DNA of 31,518 nucleotides from an uncultured Bacilli bacterium (GTDB lineage Bacteria; Bacillota_I; Bacilli_A; RF39; UBA660), in the NCBI GenBank assembly GCA_910585045.1, contig CAJUCD010000014.1:1-31518 (forward strand), read 5' to 3'. Positions 15,421-23,749 of the stretch are shown here, piece after piece. A program made the translations under genes and the position numbers. The notes beneath the pieces were generated by a model that was not told the origin of the DNA, ran no database searches, and saw nothing but the letters and a program-made list of their open reading frames with translations. How positions within the stretch are numbered: the first letter of the stretch is position 1; each line of letters opens with the position of its first letter.

Positions 15421-16062
15421 TTATAAAACAATATACGGATTATTTATGGTACCATTCCCATTTGAAATAGAAATATTTGCAATAAGATTTATAACTGGTC
15501 GTATGCCGTAACCTATGTTAGCTCCAGAATAATCATTAATATACCCTTTAATATCAACCGCAAGTACTGCTGCTGCATCATAACCATCTGGTGTCATTGT
15601 CCAATAGGACTCGCCATTACATAAATAATAATGCTCATTTAAAGCTATCTGACCTCCAGCATATGCTACCTCATCTCCAGTAATTAACCCCACTTTTAGA
15701 TTATATTCATCATTTAATGAACAGCGAAAAGAAGGCATATTCTTTTGAATACGAGCTACAGAAGCGTGATTAAATCTTGACGAGTTAGATGTCCACTTTG
15801 ATCCTCTCTCAATATCTCTGTAATTACAATACTTAGTTAAAGCAATTTTTTCTTCATAACTGCCATTATTATTTTGATACATTGCCATCATTTTAAAGTC
15901 TGGTAGTTTATAATTAACTTCACCTTTTACTAATTCTATATCTTCAATTCCCTGATACTTAGCTTTTGTTAAATTAACTGCTAATATTCCTATTACACTT
16001 ATTACTATCAAACCTCCTATTACTTCTTTTCTATGATTTTTACCTAACTTTTCTATTTTCAT
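15421..16062 (-). CDS. Shortened DUF6273-like surface protein, probably decayed copy
   Basis: A 213-residue relative of the proteins at 1-1170 and 30943-31518. It keeps the membrane anchor (about 14-31), a fragment like the N-terminal part (MMAMYQNNNGSYEEK, compare AIYIKQEDGNYEK) and the full C-terminal block (VGLITGDEVAYAGG, YWTMTPDGYDAAAVLAV, GIRPVINL, NGTINNPYI). It lacks the roughly 200 residues that include WRIVRINGDG and the VDNWY segment. The join is near residues 72-80, where KYCNYRD corresponds to GFCNDR. A GAGGAT ribosome site is present. Only 10 bases separate its ATG from remnants of an XRE gene, so its original promoter region has been lost. It could still be made by read-through, but erosion is more likely. 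Confidence 0.75.
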   Translation of the reverse strand: MKIEKLGKNHRKEVIGGLIVISVIGILAVNLTKAKYQGIEDIELVKGEVNYKLPDFKMMAMYQNNNGSYEEKIALTKYCNYRDIERGSKWTSNSSRFNHASVARIQKNMPSFRCSLNDEYNLKVGLITGDEVAYAGGQIALNEHYYLCNGESYWTMTPDGYDAAAVLAVDIKGYINDYSGANIGYGIRPVINLIANISISNGNGTINNPYIVL

Positions 16063-16072
16063 TATTTATCCT

Positions 16073-16441
16073 CGAGGCAGTTATAGCAAATATGAGATTG
16101 AAAATGCTATTATGCCCACTAAGCATTTAAATGCATTATGTAATTATTTTAATATTTCTTTTGATTACCTTTTTGGTTTTACAAATAATAAAAGTTATGA
16201 AAATAGTTATAAAAAGATATGCAAAACTAAAACTATGCTAAGATTAAAAGAACTTAGAAAAGAATATAAGATTTCGCAAAGTGATTTAGCAGAATCAATT
16301 GGTTCAGCTAAAACTACTATTTCTGGATATGAACGTGGAGCAAGAATAATTGCTACTCCATTTCTTTATGATATTTGTAAAAAATATAAAATAAGTGCGG
16401 ATTATCTTTTAGGAAAAACAGATATTAAAGATATTTTATAA
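16073..16441 (+). pseudogene. 5'-truncated tandem-HTH XRE regulator
   Basis: The frame ending at TAA 16441 encodes one complete HTH_3 domain (ISQSDLAESIGSAKTTISGY, ending ISADYLLGKTD). This is preceded by the second half of another one: read in frame from 16073, YSKYEIENAI, then LNALCNYFNISFDYLFGFT. No start codon or ribosome site is present in front of that half domain; upstream bases belong to the divergent surface-protein gene. The full protein would have matched the two-domain regulator at 1422-1946. The ATGs at 16112 and 16229 lack ribosome sites; a product from 16229 would be a single HTH. The 5' end appears to have been removed with the shared promoter. Confidence 0.7.
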
Positions 16442-16442
16442 A

Positions 16443-16468
16443 TAAAAAAATAAAGCTTATAGCTTTAT
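16443..16468. terminator. Terminator between XRE remnant and yneF-like gene
   Basis: An 8-bp stem, ATAAAGCT (16450-16457) / AGCTTTAT (16461-16468), with a 3-base loop. Seven T follow on the minus strand, so it chiefly ends the UPF0154 gene. Confidence 0.75.
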
Positions 16469-16469
16469 C

Positions 16470-16679
16470 TTACATAAATTTATTCATTTGGTTCATTACT
16501 TGAGTAACTTGTTTTTTACTTGGCTTTCTACCCATTGAAGTCATCATAACTTCAATCATTTTTTCATTTATAGGTGGATTTTTTTTAAGATATTTTTGCA
16601 TAAGAACTCTTGCAACTAAAAATCCGATAATTAAACCTACGACTAAGCCAATTAAGCACCATAGTATTTGTCCCCACAT
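16470..16679 (-). CDS. YneF family (UPF0154) membrane protein
   Basis: A 69-residue protein with an N-terminal membrane span (about 6-26, LWCLIGLVVGLIIGFLVARV). It is followed by the family's hallmark KYLKKNPPINEKMIEVMMTS and MGRKPSKKQVTQVMNQMNKF. This is UPF0154, of unknown function, conserved in Bacilli. In Bacillus subtilis yneF is beside yneE (sirA), and the same adjacency holds here, with the SirA-like gene directly upstream. A GGGAG site precedes the ATG. Confidence 0.93.
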   Translation of the reverse strand: MWGQILWCLIGLVVGLIIGFLVARVLMQKYLKKNPPINEKMIEVMMTSMGRKPSKKQVTQVMNQMNKFM

Positions 16680-16726
16680 AAGTACACGCTCCCTTACATA
16701 ATTATATTACTATAAAAGTATTATTT

Positions 16727-17146
16727 TTACAAGCAAACAAGCTCATTTAGCCAAAAATAGTCCTTATTTTTAAAATCACAAACAAATAAGTTAGGATTTT
16801 CTTTTAAATCATCAAAAAATGATGGTTTTAAAATGTTGCTTTCTAGTAATAAAAAGGCTCTATTAACAACTAACATAGAATCTTCAGGAAGATATTTATT
16901 TTGGATACGATGTACATTGTGAAATTTGGAATAAAAATCATTGTTTTTAGATTCATTAAATATTAAATTATTTATTCGACTTTTATCAAAAGGGCTGGCT
17001 ATTTGTTTAAATAAGTCGCATGCTACACTAACTTCAGCAGCATCAAAGTTTCTTATATCTTCCATAGCTTTAAATAAATGATATGGATTGTTTTTCATTA
17101 GATTATAAAAACTTTTGTTAATATTAAATATATAAAATTTTCGCAT
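16727..17146 (-). CDS. sirA: SirA-like sporulation inhibitor of replication
   Basis: A 139-residue protein, close to the 148 of Bacillus SirA (YneE). It begins RKFYIFNINKSFYN (compare HYYTYLIKEEFAN). It ends LFVCDFKNKDYFWLN, where the Bacillus protein has FLAVDFNSKRYGWLN. The middle is divergent. Position supports the call: it sits immediately upstream of the yneF homologue, as in Bacillus. SirA binds DnaA and blocks new rounds of replication when sporulation starts. The start at 17146 has AGGTGA upstream. A Spo0A-box-like site lies about 45 bases upstream of the ATG. Confidence 0.75.
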   Translation of the reverse strand: MRKFYIFNINKSFYNLMKNNPYHLFKAMEDIRNFDAAEVSVACDLFKQIASPFDKSRINNLIFNESKNNDFYSKFHNVHRIQNKYLPEDSMLVVNRAFLLLESNILKPSFFDDLKENPNLFVCDFKNKDYFWLNELVCL

Positions 17147-17161
17147 AATTAATCACCTATT

Positions 17162-17198
17162 AGTATAATAGCATTAAATATACGCGTATTTTGTCGAA
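17162..17198 (-). promoter_or_regulatory. Probable sirA promoter with Spo0A-box-like site
   Basis: TATACT (minus strand, 17162-17167) can serve as the -10; the hexamer 17 bases upstream (AATACG) is a poor -35. TGTCGAA at 17192-17198 matches the 0A-box core exactly and lies next to that poor -35, as expected for an activated promoter. Confidence 0.5.
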
Positions 17199-17219
17199 TT
17201 ATGAAAAACTACTTATTTT

Positions 17220-19817
17220 TTATACACCAGTTTTTAGATGATGACGTCGTAAGTATATTTTTCTTAAAAAATCAACTGGAAATACTGTTGCTGCTAATAG
17301 AAGTACTATAAAGAATTCTTTTGATGTTAAACCATATGTCCGAAATAAGTCTCCCCCATGATATATTAAATAGACTTGAACAGTTAAAATAAAAGCAATA
17401 ATTATAATAAATACTTTGTTCTTTTTTAAATTAGCAAAAATATTAATTCTTTCACTACGAGCATTAAAAGAATTAAAAACTCCAATAAATATAAATAAAG
17501 CAAAATATGCTGTCATTAAATATTTATAATTTTCTCCAACTCGGATATACTCTCTTACGATAGGAAGTTTTAAAAATAAAATACAAACAATAGCAGAATA
17601 TAACCCTGTAAATAAAACCTCGCCAATCATATAAGAATTGATGATAGGTTCATCTTTACTTTTAGGTGGTTCATACATATAACTATTTAAAGCTGGTTCA
17701 AACGAAAAGGCTAGCCCTGCAAATGTATCCATAATCATATTTAACCAAAGCATTTGAATAATAGTAATTGGTGTATTTATCCCAATAAAAGGACCTATTA
17801 TTGATAAAATTAAAGCACACATATTGACTGTTAATTGATATATTATAAATTTTCTAATACTTTTAAAGATTGTGCGACCATAAAGAATTGCTTTACTAAT
17901 AGATAAGATATTATCATCTAATATTACAATATCACTTGCTTCTTTGGCTACTTCTGTACCACTGCCCATTGCAAAACCTACATTTGCTTTTTTTAGTGCT
18001 GGAGCATCATTAACCCCATCGCCAGTCATTCCGACAATTAAATCCATTTCTTCTATAATTCTAACTAAACGAGATTTATCACTTGGTAGGGCTCTTGCTA
18101 CGACTTTTAAATTGCTGATTTTTCTTTTTAATTCATCATCACTCATCTCGTTTAGTTCGCTACTTGTTAAGACTAAATCATCTTTTTCTAATAGACCAGC
18201 ATCGCTAGCTATAGCACAAGCTGTATCTTTAGCATCGCCTGTAATCATAATCATATTAATACCAGCACTTCTAATTAAATTTACTCCTTCTTTAGTTTCA
18301 ACGCGTAATTCATCTTTGATAGCAACTATACCAATTAAAGTTAGATTATCTAAATTATTAGTTTTACTATAGCCAATTAATAAAACTCTTATTCCCTTTT
18401 TTGTAAGGCTCATAATAGTACTTTCAAGACTTTTTTTATTTAGTAATACTTTTTCTTCGCCATTTTTATTTAAAAAATAGTTTAAATTGGGAATTAACTT
18501 TTCTGGAGCTCCTTTTATATAAGTTAAACCATTACTTAATGTAACACTACTATATTTTTCTTTACTATTAAAGGGAACTTTTTTAATAATTCTTATATTA
18601 TTAGAACTACTTACTTTAATAAATTTAAGACATGCCCTATCAGTTAAATTACCGCCAATAGGAATACCATTACTATCAAAAGTGCTTTCATTATTGTAAT
18701 ACATGCTTTCATAAAATTTTTCATAAAACTTATAATTATTTTTAATTTCACTTAAAGTTTTGTAATGATAATTGTCTCCAGTAATAATTTCTGTAACTTC
18801 TAATTTTCCTTTAGTAAGTGTTCCTGTCTTATCGGTTAATAAAACATTAATACTACCAGCCGTTTCGATGCCTACTAATTTTCTTACTAAAACATTATTT
18901 TTTAACATTTTTTTCATGTTACTTGATAAAACTAAAGTAATCATCATAGGTAAACCTTCAGGAACAGCGACTACAATAATTGTAACGCTTAATGTTAAAG
19001 CATATATTAAATGGTCAAACATTAATCTAAAGTTAGTTAAAGTTTTTATAATAAGATTAGGATCAAAATTATTATCAATTATGATTACCGAAAATAAATA
19101 TGATATTGTAACTAATGCTGCTCCAAAATAACCAATTTTACTTATAAATTTTGCTAATCCTGAAAGACGAAGTTTTAATGGTGAAGTTGGAGATTTTTCT
19201 GCTACTTCATGAGCTAAGGCGCCATAAAGAGTCTTATCCCCTACTGCAGTTACTCGCATTAAAGCTTCACCATTATAAATAACAGTGCCACGATATATTT
19301 TATTGTTATCTTGGATATTATTGACATTTAATGGTGGATATTTTTTGGCTTCTTTAGTCTCACCGTTTAGGCTTGATTCATCAACGCTTACTTCCCCTTG
19401 ATAAATAAAACCATCAGCTGGAATTTTGTCACCACTTCCGAGGATAACTAAATCATTTACTACAACTTCATCAATATTAATCTCCATAACTTTATTATCG
19501 CGGCGTACTTTAACAAGAATTTTTGATGATTCTTCTTGTAAACGTCTAAATGCTGCTTCACTGCCATATTCTGATATTGTAGATATAAACGAGGCAAGAA
19601 AGATGGCAATTAAAATTCCTAAAGTTTCAAAATAATCAAAATCTTTAAAAAGAAAAATTACTTTAATAGCTAATGCTACTAGTAATATTTTAATTATTGG
19701 GTCACCAAGAGACTCTAATAATAGCTTAAAAAAACTATTAGTTTTGACGTTGCTAATACTGTTTGTGCCATATTTTTTTCTATTATCTTCTACTTCTTTT
19801 TTTGTTAATCCATGCAT
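17220..19817 (-). CDS. Calcium-translocating P-type ATPase (P2 type)
   Basis: An 865-residue P-type ATPase. The N-terminal cation domain begins HGLTKKEVEDNRKKYGTNSI. The actuator loop DESSLNGETKEAKK (146-159) carries the TGE-like motif as NGET. Membrane helix 4 has VPEGLP (285-290), a calcium-site motif. The phosphorylated Asp329 is in LLTDKTGTLT, and the hinge is MTGDGVNDAPALKKANVG. Helix 6 has LWLNMIMDTFAGLAFSFEP. These are features of PMCA/SERCA-like pumps that export Ca2+ from the cytosol. AGGAGG seven bases before ATG 19817 fixes the start. A single gene; the metal is inferred from the PEGLP and NxxMD motifs. Confidence 0.92.
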   Translation of the reverse strand: MHGLTKKEVEDNRKKYGTNSISNVKTNSFFKLLLESLGDPIIKILLVALAIKVIFLFKDFDYFETLGILIAIFLASFISTISEYGSEAAFRRLQEESSKILVKVRRDNKVMEINIDEVVVNDLVILGSGDKIPADGFIYQGEVSVDESSLNGETKEAKKYPPLNVNNIQDNNKIYRGTVIYNGEALMRVTAVGDKTLYGALAHEVAEKSPTSPLKLRLSGLAKFISKIGYFGAALVTISYLFSVIIIDNNFDPNLIIKTLTNFRLMFDHLIYALTLSVTIIVVAVPEGLPMMITLVLSSNMKKMLKNNVLVRKLVGIETAGSINVLLTDKTGTLTKGKLEVTEIITGDNYHYKTLSEIKNNYKFYEKFYESMYYNNESTFDSNGIPIGGNLTDRACLKFIKVSSSNNIRIIKKVPFNSKEKYSSVTLSNGLTYIKGAPEKLIPNLNYFLNKNGEEKVLLNKKSLESTIMSLTKKGIRVLLIGYSKTNNLDNLTLIGIVAIKDELRVETKEGVNLIRSAGINMIMITGDAKDTACAIASDAGLLEKDDLVLTSSELNEMSDDELKRKISNLKVVARALPSDKSRLVRIIEEMDLIVGMTGDGVNDAPALKKANVGFAMGSGTEVAKEASDIVILDDNILSISKAILYGRTIFKSIRKFIIYQLTVNMCALILSIIGPFIGINTPITIIQMLWLNMIMDTFAGLAFSFEPALNSYMYEPPKSKDEPIINSYMIGEVLFTGLYSAIVCILFLKLPIVREYIRVGENYKYLMTAYFALFIFIGVFNSFNARSERINIFANLKKNKVFIIIIAFILTVQVYLIYHGGDLFRTYGLTSKEFFIVLLLAATVFPVDFLRKIYLRRHHLKTGV

Positions 19818-19847
19818 TGCTTGTCCTCCTAAATCAAGTATATGCAT

Positions 19848-19881
19848 AAAAAAAAAAATGTAGCACTTAAAGTTGCTACAT
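19848..19881 (-). terminator. Terminator of the 456-residue paralogue gene
   Basis: An 8-bp perfect stem, ATGTAGCA (19858-19865) / TGCTACAT (19874-19881), followed on the minus strand by a run of T. One of the strongest terminators in the window. Confidence 0.85.
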
Positions 19882-21251
19882 TAAGCTAAAGCTTTTTCAT
19901 TAACGCTTTTAGAAACAGTGTTTAAAAGACGTGACTTTGCTGCATTAAAAGTTCTTATATTAATAGGGATATTTTTGGTTACTAAATAATTTAATATTAA
20001 CTCTACTTCATTAATTGTTAATTCTTTATCTGGTGAAGATTCATAAAAATCTATGATTTCTAAAGGATTTAAAATAGGAGCTTTGTTGGAGTTTAGAAAA
20101 TCGCCTAAGACTATACAATCACTTTCTTTTAATGATGCTATGTGTCTAGTTAGATAATTTAACGGAATACCAATTAAAATGTAATAATCAATTATGTCAA
20201 AAGGTCTATTTTGACCATCTTCATATACTCCTTTAGTGATTAATCTGATAAGATTATTAAGATTTAACCCATCAGCATTATTACGATTTTTTATTAAAAA
20301 TAATAATAATTTGTGAAGTCTAGGATCATATCTTTGTAATATTTGAAGATAAACTAATAAATCATCTGGAGCAACCTCCTTTAAAAAATTATTATTATCA
20401 GAATGAATTACACTAATAATAAAACGCTTGACACAAAAAATTGTTTCTTTATATTGACCTTTTCTAGATGTATTTAATGGAACTATATCTACATACATTT
20501 TTTTCCAAGTAATAAATAAATTTATTCTTTCTTCAAGATACTTTTTTGTTTTTGCGCCTTTCTCTATACCATATTTATCAACATAATTAGTTATAAAATC
20601 TGGTAATGCTTTATATTTTAAAACATCTAAATCTATATTCTCTTTATTTACATATTCTAAAATTGTCATGTAAGAACATTTGTTTAAAATTAAATCATAT
20701 AAAACATAATACTTACTAGTTTTTTTAGAATCAGAAACTTTAGAGGCAGGACGCTTGTTTAAATTATTTAGTAATTTATTATATTCTTCTTCTTGATTGT
20801 TTTTATAAAAATATTCTTTTAATAAAGCTAAAAACACTTCAAAAGAAATAGCAAAAGATGTAGCTATACCTTTCAATTCTGATTCAGTCCAATTAGTTTT
20901 AGAACAGGCATTAATAAGTTTTTGATAAAAGTTGTCAATGTCACCATATTTTAAAGAAAAATAATTTATTAAACTAGTAGAATCTTTACAAGTAATGGTA
21001 TAAAAAGATATAAAGTGAGGAGCATCTGCTAGAGTTAGACCCCTACTTTTTAAAAATGGATTTATACTTTGCTCTTTGCCTCTAATAATATAGTTAAAAA
21101 TTTTGCTACCTAAATTTCTTTTTACAAAATCAAAGTCCTTTTTTTCAGCATCTGTAGCAGTTTTTTCATAGTATGAAACAGCTTCTAAATACTCTTCTCT
21201 TGTGCATCTATTACCAATTATAAATTTATTAAAACTATTTATTTCTGACAT
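19881..21251 (-). CDS. Uncharacterised all-helical protein, paralogue of the divergent 478-residue protein
   Basis: A 456-residue cytoplasmic protein with no signal, span or catalytic motif I recognise. It appears to be entirely helical, rich in Lys, Asn, Leu and Ile. It is related to the divergent neighbour: RPFDIIDYYILIGIPLNYL here matches REFDLIDFFMLFPNLNPLI there. ELTINEVELILNYLVTKNIP matches TLKEKELSLIIRFLEDNNVP, and the middle segments YVLYDLILNKCSYMTILEYV and LDKIRVSDNPDEIHKLF look alike. The start at 21251 is set by AAGGTG five bases upstream; in-frame codons further upstream precede it. It is transcribed from a consensus promoter and ends at a strong terminator. The repeated short helix-turn-helix-like pattern suggests nucleic-acid or protein binding, unproven. 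Confidence 0.8.
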   Translation of the reverse strand: MSEINSFNKFIIGNRCTREEYLEAVSYYEKTATDAEKKDFDFVKRNLGSKIFNYIIRGKEQSINPFLKSRGLTLADAPHFISFYTITCKDSTSLINYFSLKYGDIDNFYQKLINACSKTNWTESELKGIATSFAISFEVFLALLKEYFYKNNQEEEYNKLLNNLNKRPASKVSDSKKTSKYYVLYDLILNKCSYMTILEYVNKENIDLDVLKYKALPDFITNYVDKYGIEKGAKTKKYLEERINLFITWKKMYVDIVPLNTSRKGQYKETIFCVKRFIISVIHSDNNNFLKEVAPDDLLVYLQILQRYDPRLHKLLLFLIKNRNNADGLNLNNLIRLITKGVYEDGQNRPFDIIDYYILIGIPLNYLTRHIASLKESDCIVLGDFLNSNKAPILNPLEIIDFYESSPDKELTINEVELILNYLVTKNIPINIRTFNAAKSRLLNTVSKSVNEKALA

Positions 21252-21279
21252 AAAAACACCTTTTTCTTTAATGTTTGTT

Positions 21280-21308
21280 ATTATAGCATACACCCCATCC
21301 ATTGTCAA
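21280..21308 (-). promoter_or_regulatory. Consensus promoter of the minus-strand paralogue
   Basis: On the minus strand TTGACA (21303-21308), a 17-base spacer and TATAAT (21280-21285): both boxes perfect. Confidence 0.88.
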
Positions 21309-21323
21309 ATTTGAAGTTTTGAC
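21304..21323. promoter_or_regulatory. Inverted repeat joining two back-to-back -35 boxes
   Basis: GTCAAA (21304-21309) and TTTGAC (21318-21323) form an inverted repeat that overlaps both -35 boxes; TCAAATTTGA (21305-21314) is a perfect palindrome inside it. It could be a shared operator, although part of the symmetry follows from having two TTGAC boxes back to back. Confidence 0.4.
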
Positions 21324-21347
21324 TTTTTCATATTTTTATGCTACTAT
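21319..21347 (+). promoter_or_regulatory. Promoter of the plus-strand paralogue
   Basis: TTGACT (21319-21324), a 17-base spacer and TACTAT (21342-21347). Confidence 0.75.
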
Positions 21348-21371
21348 AAATGACGTTTTTGGAGGAGTTTT

Positions 21372-22808
21372 ATGAATGCTATAGCAGAACAAAGACTTAG
21401 AATATTTAATGATGCTAAAAGCGTACTTTGGGAAAGAGAAAAACTTAAAGCTTTGGCAGAAAAGTATGGCTATTCATTAAAAAGATTTAATGATATTTGC
21501 CGAGCATATGCAGAAAATACTTTAGGCTTTAGTAGAGGAGATTATGGAAATTTTAAAAGATGCTATAGACATTTTGTACTTTTTCATTTAAATACTTATG
21601 AAGTATATATTTATTATGATAAATTTGCTTCATCTCAAGAAAAAGAGGAATTTCATCAAAAAGTAAAAGCTTTCTTTGGAAAAATTATTCAAGAATTTAA
21701 GGCTCCTAATTTTGATAAACAAATTTGGCTTCAAGAAAATAACTTAACTGATTGTGATTTATATAAAGTAGTTAGCATTTTTGGTAATTTGGAGCCAGCA
21801 GTTGTAAATGTAGTTTATAATACATTTAAATTTTATTATGATTATGCAGAAAGTGTAAATTTTGAAAAAACTGCTATTTTAGCAAAAGCTAATGAATTAG
21901 GTATAACATATCAAGCATTTATTTCGTTAATTAATGCTTATGGCTGGCATATTTTAAAAATGAAAGATGATTTTATAAACAAAAGACGTAGTCCTAGAGG
22001 AAGATACGTTGATGTTTTAGATAAAATTCGTGTTTCTGATAACCCAGATGAAATTCATAAACTATTTATACTTAATAATATAAAAAAAGGACATATTATA
22101 GAATATGTTTATATTCACAATAAAGATTTAAGCAGACAGCAGCAACTACAATTAGAAAAACAATTATTGCAAAAATACGCAATATATTTGGAGATGGCAA
22201 AAAAGCAAAATAACAAAAAAACTAATACTCTAGATCGTTTTGTGAAAGAATATTTTAACAGCAATAAAACTTTATATGATTTTTGTGAAGATAATGATAT
22301 TAAAAGAGAATCTTTTTTAAAGCTTTTATCAAAAATGCCAGATTCTGATTTTAAATCTCTAGTAAGAGAAAGAATAAGGAAAGAACCACCTGTTAGCATC
22401 GAATATAAAAATGAAGATGATTTTAGAATGCTTGCTTTATATATTAGAAGTGGAATAACAGTTGATAATGAAACAAGAGAGTTTGACTTAATAGACTTTT
22501 TTATGCTTTTTCCAAATTTAAATCCACTAATTAATTTTCATAAAATGGATATTGATCCTCTAGATAAAACAAATATCTCTCTTTTACTGGACCCAATGAA
22601 GTTTGCTTCATATATTAATAAAACTAGTATTATGAAAGGTTCTATTACTATTGGTGGTGTTACACTTAAAGAAAAGGAATTAAGCTTAATTATAAGATTT
22701 TTAGAAGATAATAATGTACCTTTATATGATAGAGTTTTTATGATCGCATGTAAAAGATATATAAATCATACATTAGATGTTTCTTATTTACAAGCAGAAC
22801 TGGTTTAG
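21372..22808 (+). CDS. Uncharacterised all-helical protein, paralogue of the divergent 456-residue protein
   Basis: A 478-residue cytoplasmic protein, predominantly helical, with no known domain. Segments such as EKLKALAEKYGYSLKRFNDI, KANELGITYQAFISLINAYG and YDFCEDNDIKRESFLKLLSK each look like short helix-turn-helix units with a Tyr/Phe anchor. They recur at irregular spacing, which suggests an array of small helical modules. The C-terminal third aligns with the divergent gene. GGAGGAG four bases before the ATG and its own promoter indicate good expression. A radical SAM gene follows after 23 bases and is probably co-transcribed. The function is unknown; a DNA- or RNA-binding or developmental regulator is speculation. 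Confidence 0.8.
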   Translation: MNAIAEQRLRIFNDAKSVLWEREKLKALAEKYGYSLKRFNDICRAYAENTLGFSRGDYGNFKRCYRHFVLFHLNTYEVYIYYDKFASSQEKEEFHQKVKAFFGKIIQEFKAPNFDKQIWLQENNLTDCDLYKVVSIFGNLEPAVVNVVYNTFKFYYDYAESVNFEKTAILAKANELGITYQAFISLINAYGWHILKMKDDFINKRRSPRGRYVDVLDKIRVSDNPDEIHKLFILNNIKKGHIIEYVYIHNKDLSRQQQLQLEKQLLQKYAIYLEMAKKQNNKKTNTLDRFVKEYFNSNKTLYDFCEDNDIKRESFLKLLSKMPDSDFKSLVRERIRKEPPVSIEYKNEDDFRMLALYIRSGITVDNETREFDLIDFFMLFPNLNPLINFHKMDIDPLDKTNISLLLDPMKFASYINKTSIMKGSITIGGVTLKEKELSLIIRFLEDNNVPLYDRVFMIACKRYINHTLDVSYLQAELV

Positions 22809-22831
22809 GTTACAATTAAAATGGTGATTAA

Positions 22832-23749
22832 ATGTTTAAATATTCATTAGATAACAAAAGGTATCATACCCTTAACTATTTTTATCGTTCTAAATTTGAT
22901 AGTAAAGTATTTAAAGTTAGCTTAAATGCTGGTTTTTCTTGTCCTAATTTCAGAAATGGTAAAGGTTGTATATTTTGCAAAGATGGCAGTGGAAATATTT
23001 ATAAAGATATACCTTTAAAAGAGCAATTTGAAATTGTTAAAATTCCTTTAGAAAAGAAATGGCCTAATTCAAAATATATTGCTTATTTTCAGGCTAATAC
23101 AAATACATATGCTAGTGTTAATGTTTTAAAGGAAAAATATGAATCTGTACTTAGTAAGCCTAATGTCGTAGGATTAGCAATTGCAACTAGAAGTGATGCG
23201 CTAAGTACTGAAATTCTTGATTATTTAAGTGTCCTTAATGAAAGAACTTTTTTAACAGTTGAGATAGGATTGCAATCAATGCATAAAGAATCTTTGGAAT
23301 TTATTAAAAGAGGTCATGATTTAGATAATTTTTATAAAGCAATTAAAGAACTTAAAAAACGTAATATTTTTGTAGTTGTACATATTATAAATGGAATTCC
23401 TGGTGAAACTAAAGAAATGATGGTGGATACGGTTAAATATCTTAATAGTTTAGGAATTGATGGTATTAAAATACATATGCTTTATATTAGTAAAGGTACA
23501 GAGTTAGAAGAAATTTATTTAAATAACCCTTTTCATATTTTAACTAAAGATGAATATATTGATATAGTTTGTGAACAATTAGAATATTTAGATGAAAAGA
23601 TTGTTGTAGAAAGAATTACAGGTGACCCTATAAAAGAGGAACTTACAGAACCTACATGGCTATTAAAAAAGTTTTGTGTATTAAATGATATAGATAAAGA
23701 AATGAAAAAAAGAGATATTTATCAAGGAGATAAAGTTAATTACTCCTAA
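22832..23749 (+). CDS. TIGR01212/YtqA-family radical SAM protein
   Basis: A 305-residue radical SAM enzyme of the YtqA type. The N-terminus carries FKVSLNAGFSCPNF, then GKGCIFC, giving cluster ligands Cys37, Cys46 and Cys49. This CX8CX2C spacing differs from the usual CX3CX2C and is shorter than I recall for this family. The TIM-barrel motifs LTVEIGLQSMHKESLEFIKR and VVVHIINGIPGETKEMM follow, and IKIHMLYISKGTELE is typical of the group. The substrate is not known; RNA modification has been suggested for relatives. GGTGA precedes the ATG. The last 14 bases overlap the 3' end of sigH on the other strand. Confidence 0.87.
   Translation: MFKYSLDNKRYHTLNYFYRSKFDSKVFKVSLNAGFSCPNFRNGKGCIFCKDGSGNIYKDIPLKEQFEIVKIPLEKKWPNSKYIAYFQANTNTYASVNVLKEKYESVLSKPNVVGLAIATRSDALSTEILDYLSVLNERTFLTVEIGLQSMHKESLEFIKRGHDLDNFYKAIKELKKRNIFVVVHIINGIPGETKEMMVDTVKYLNSLGIDGIKIHMLYISKGTELEEIYLNNPFHILTKDEYIDIVCEQLEYLDEKIVVERITGDPIKEELTEPTWLLKKFCVLNDIDKEMKKRDIYQGDKVNYS

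Noticed and set aside
17944..19635. Plus-strand open frames opposite the P-type ATPase
   Set aside because: They overlap a fully recognised ATPase on the other strand and show no motif of their own.
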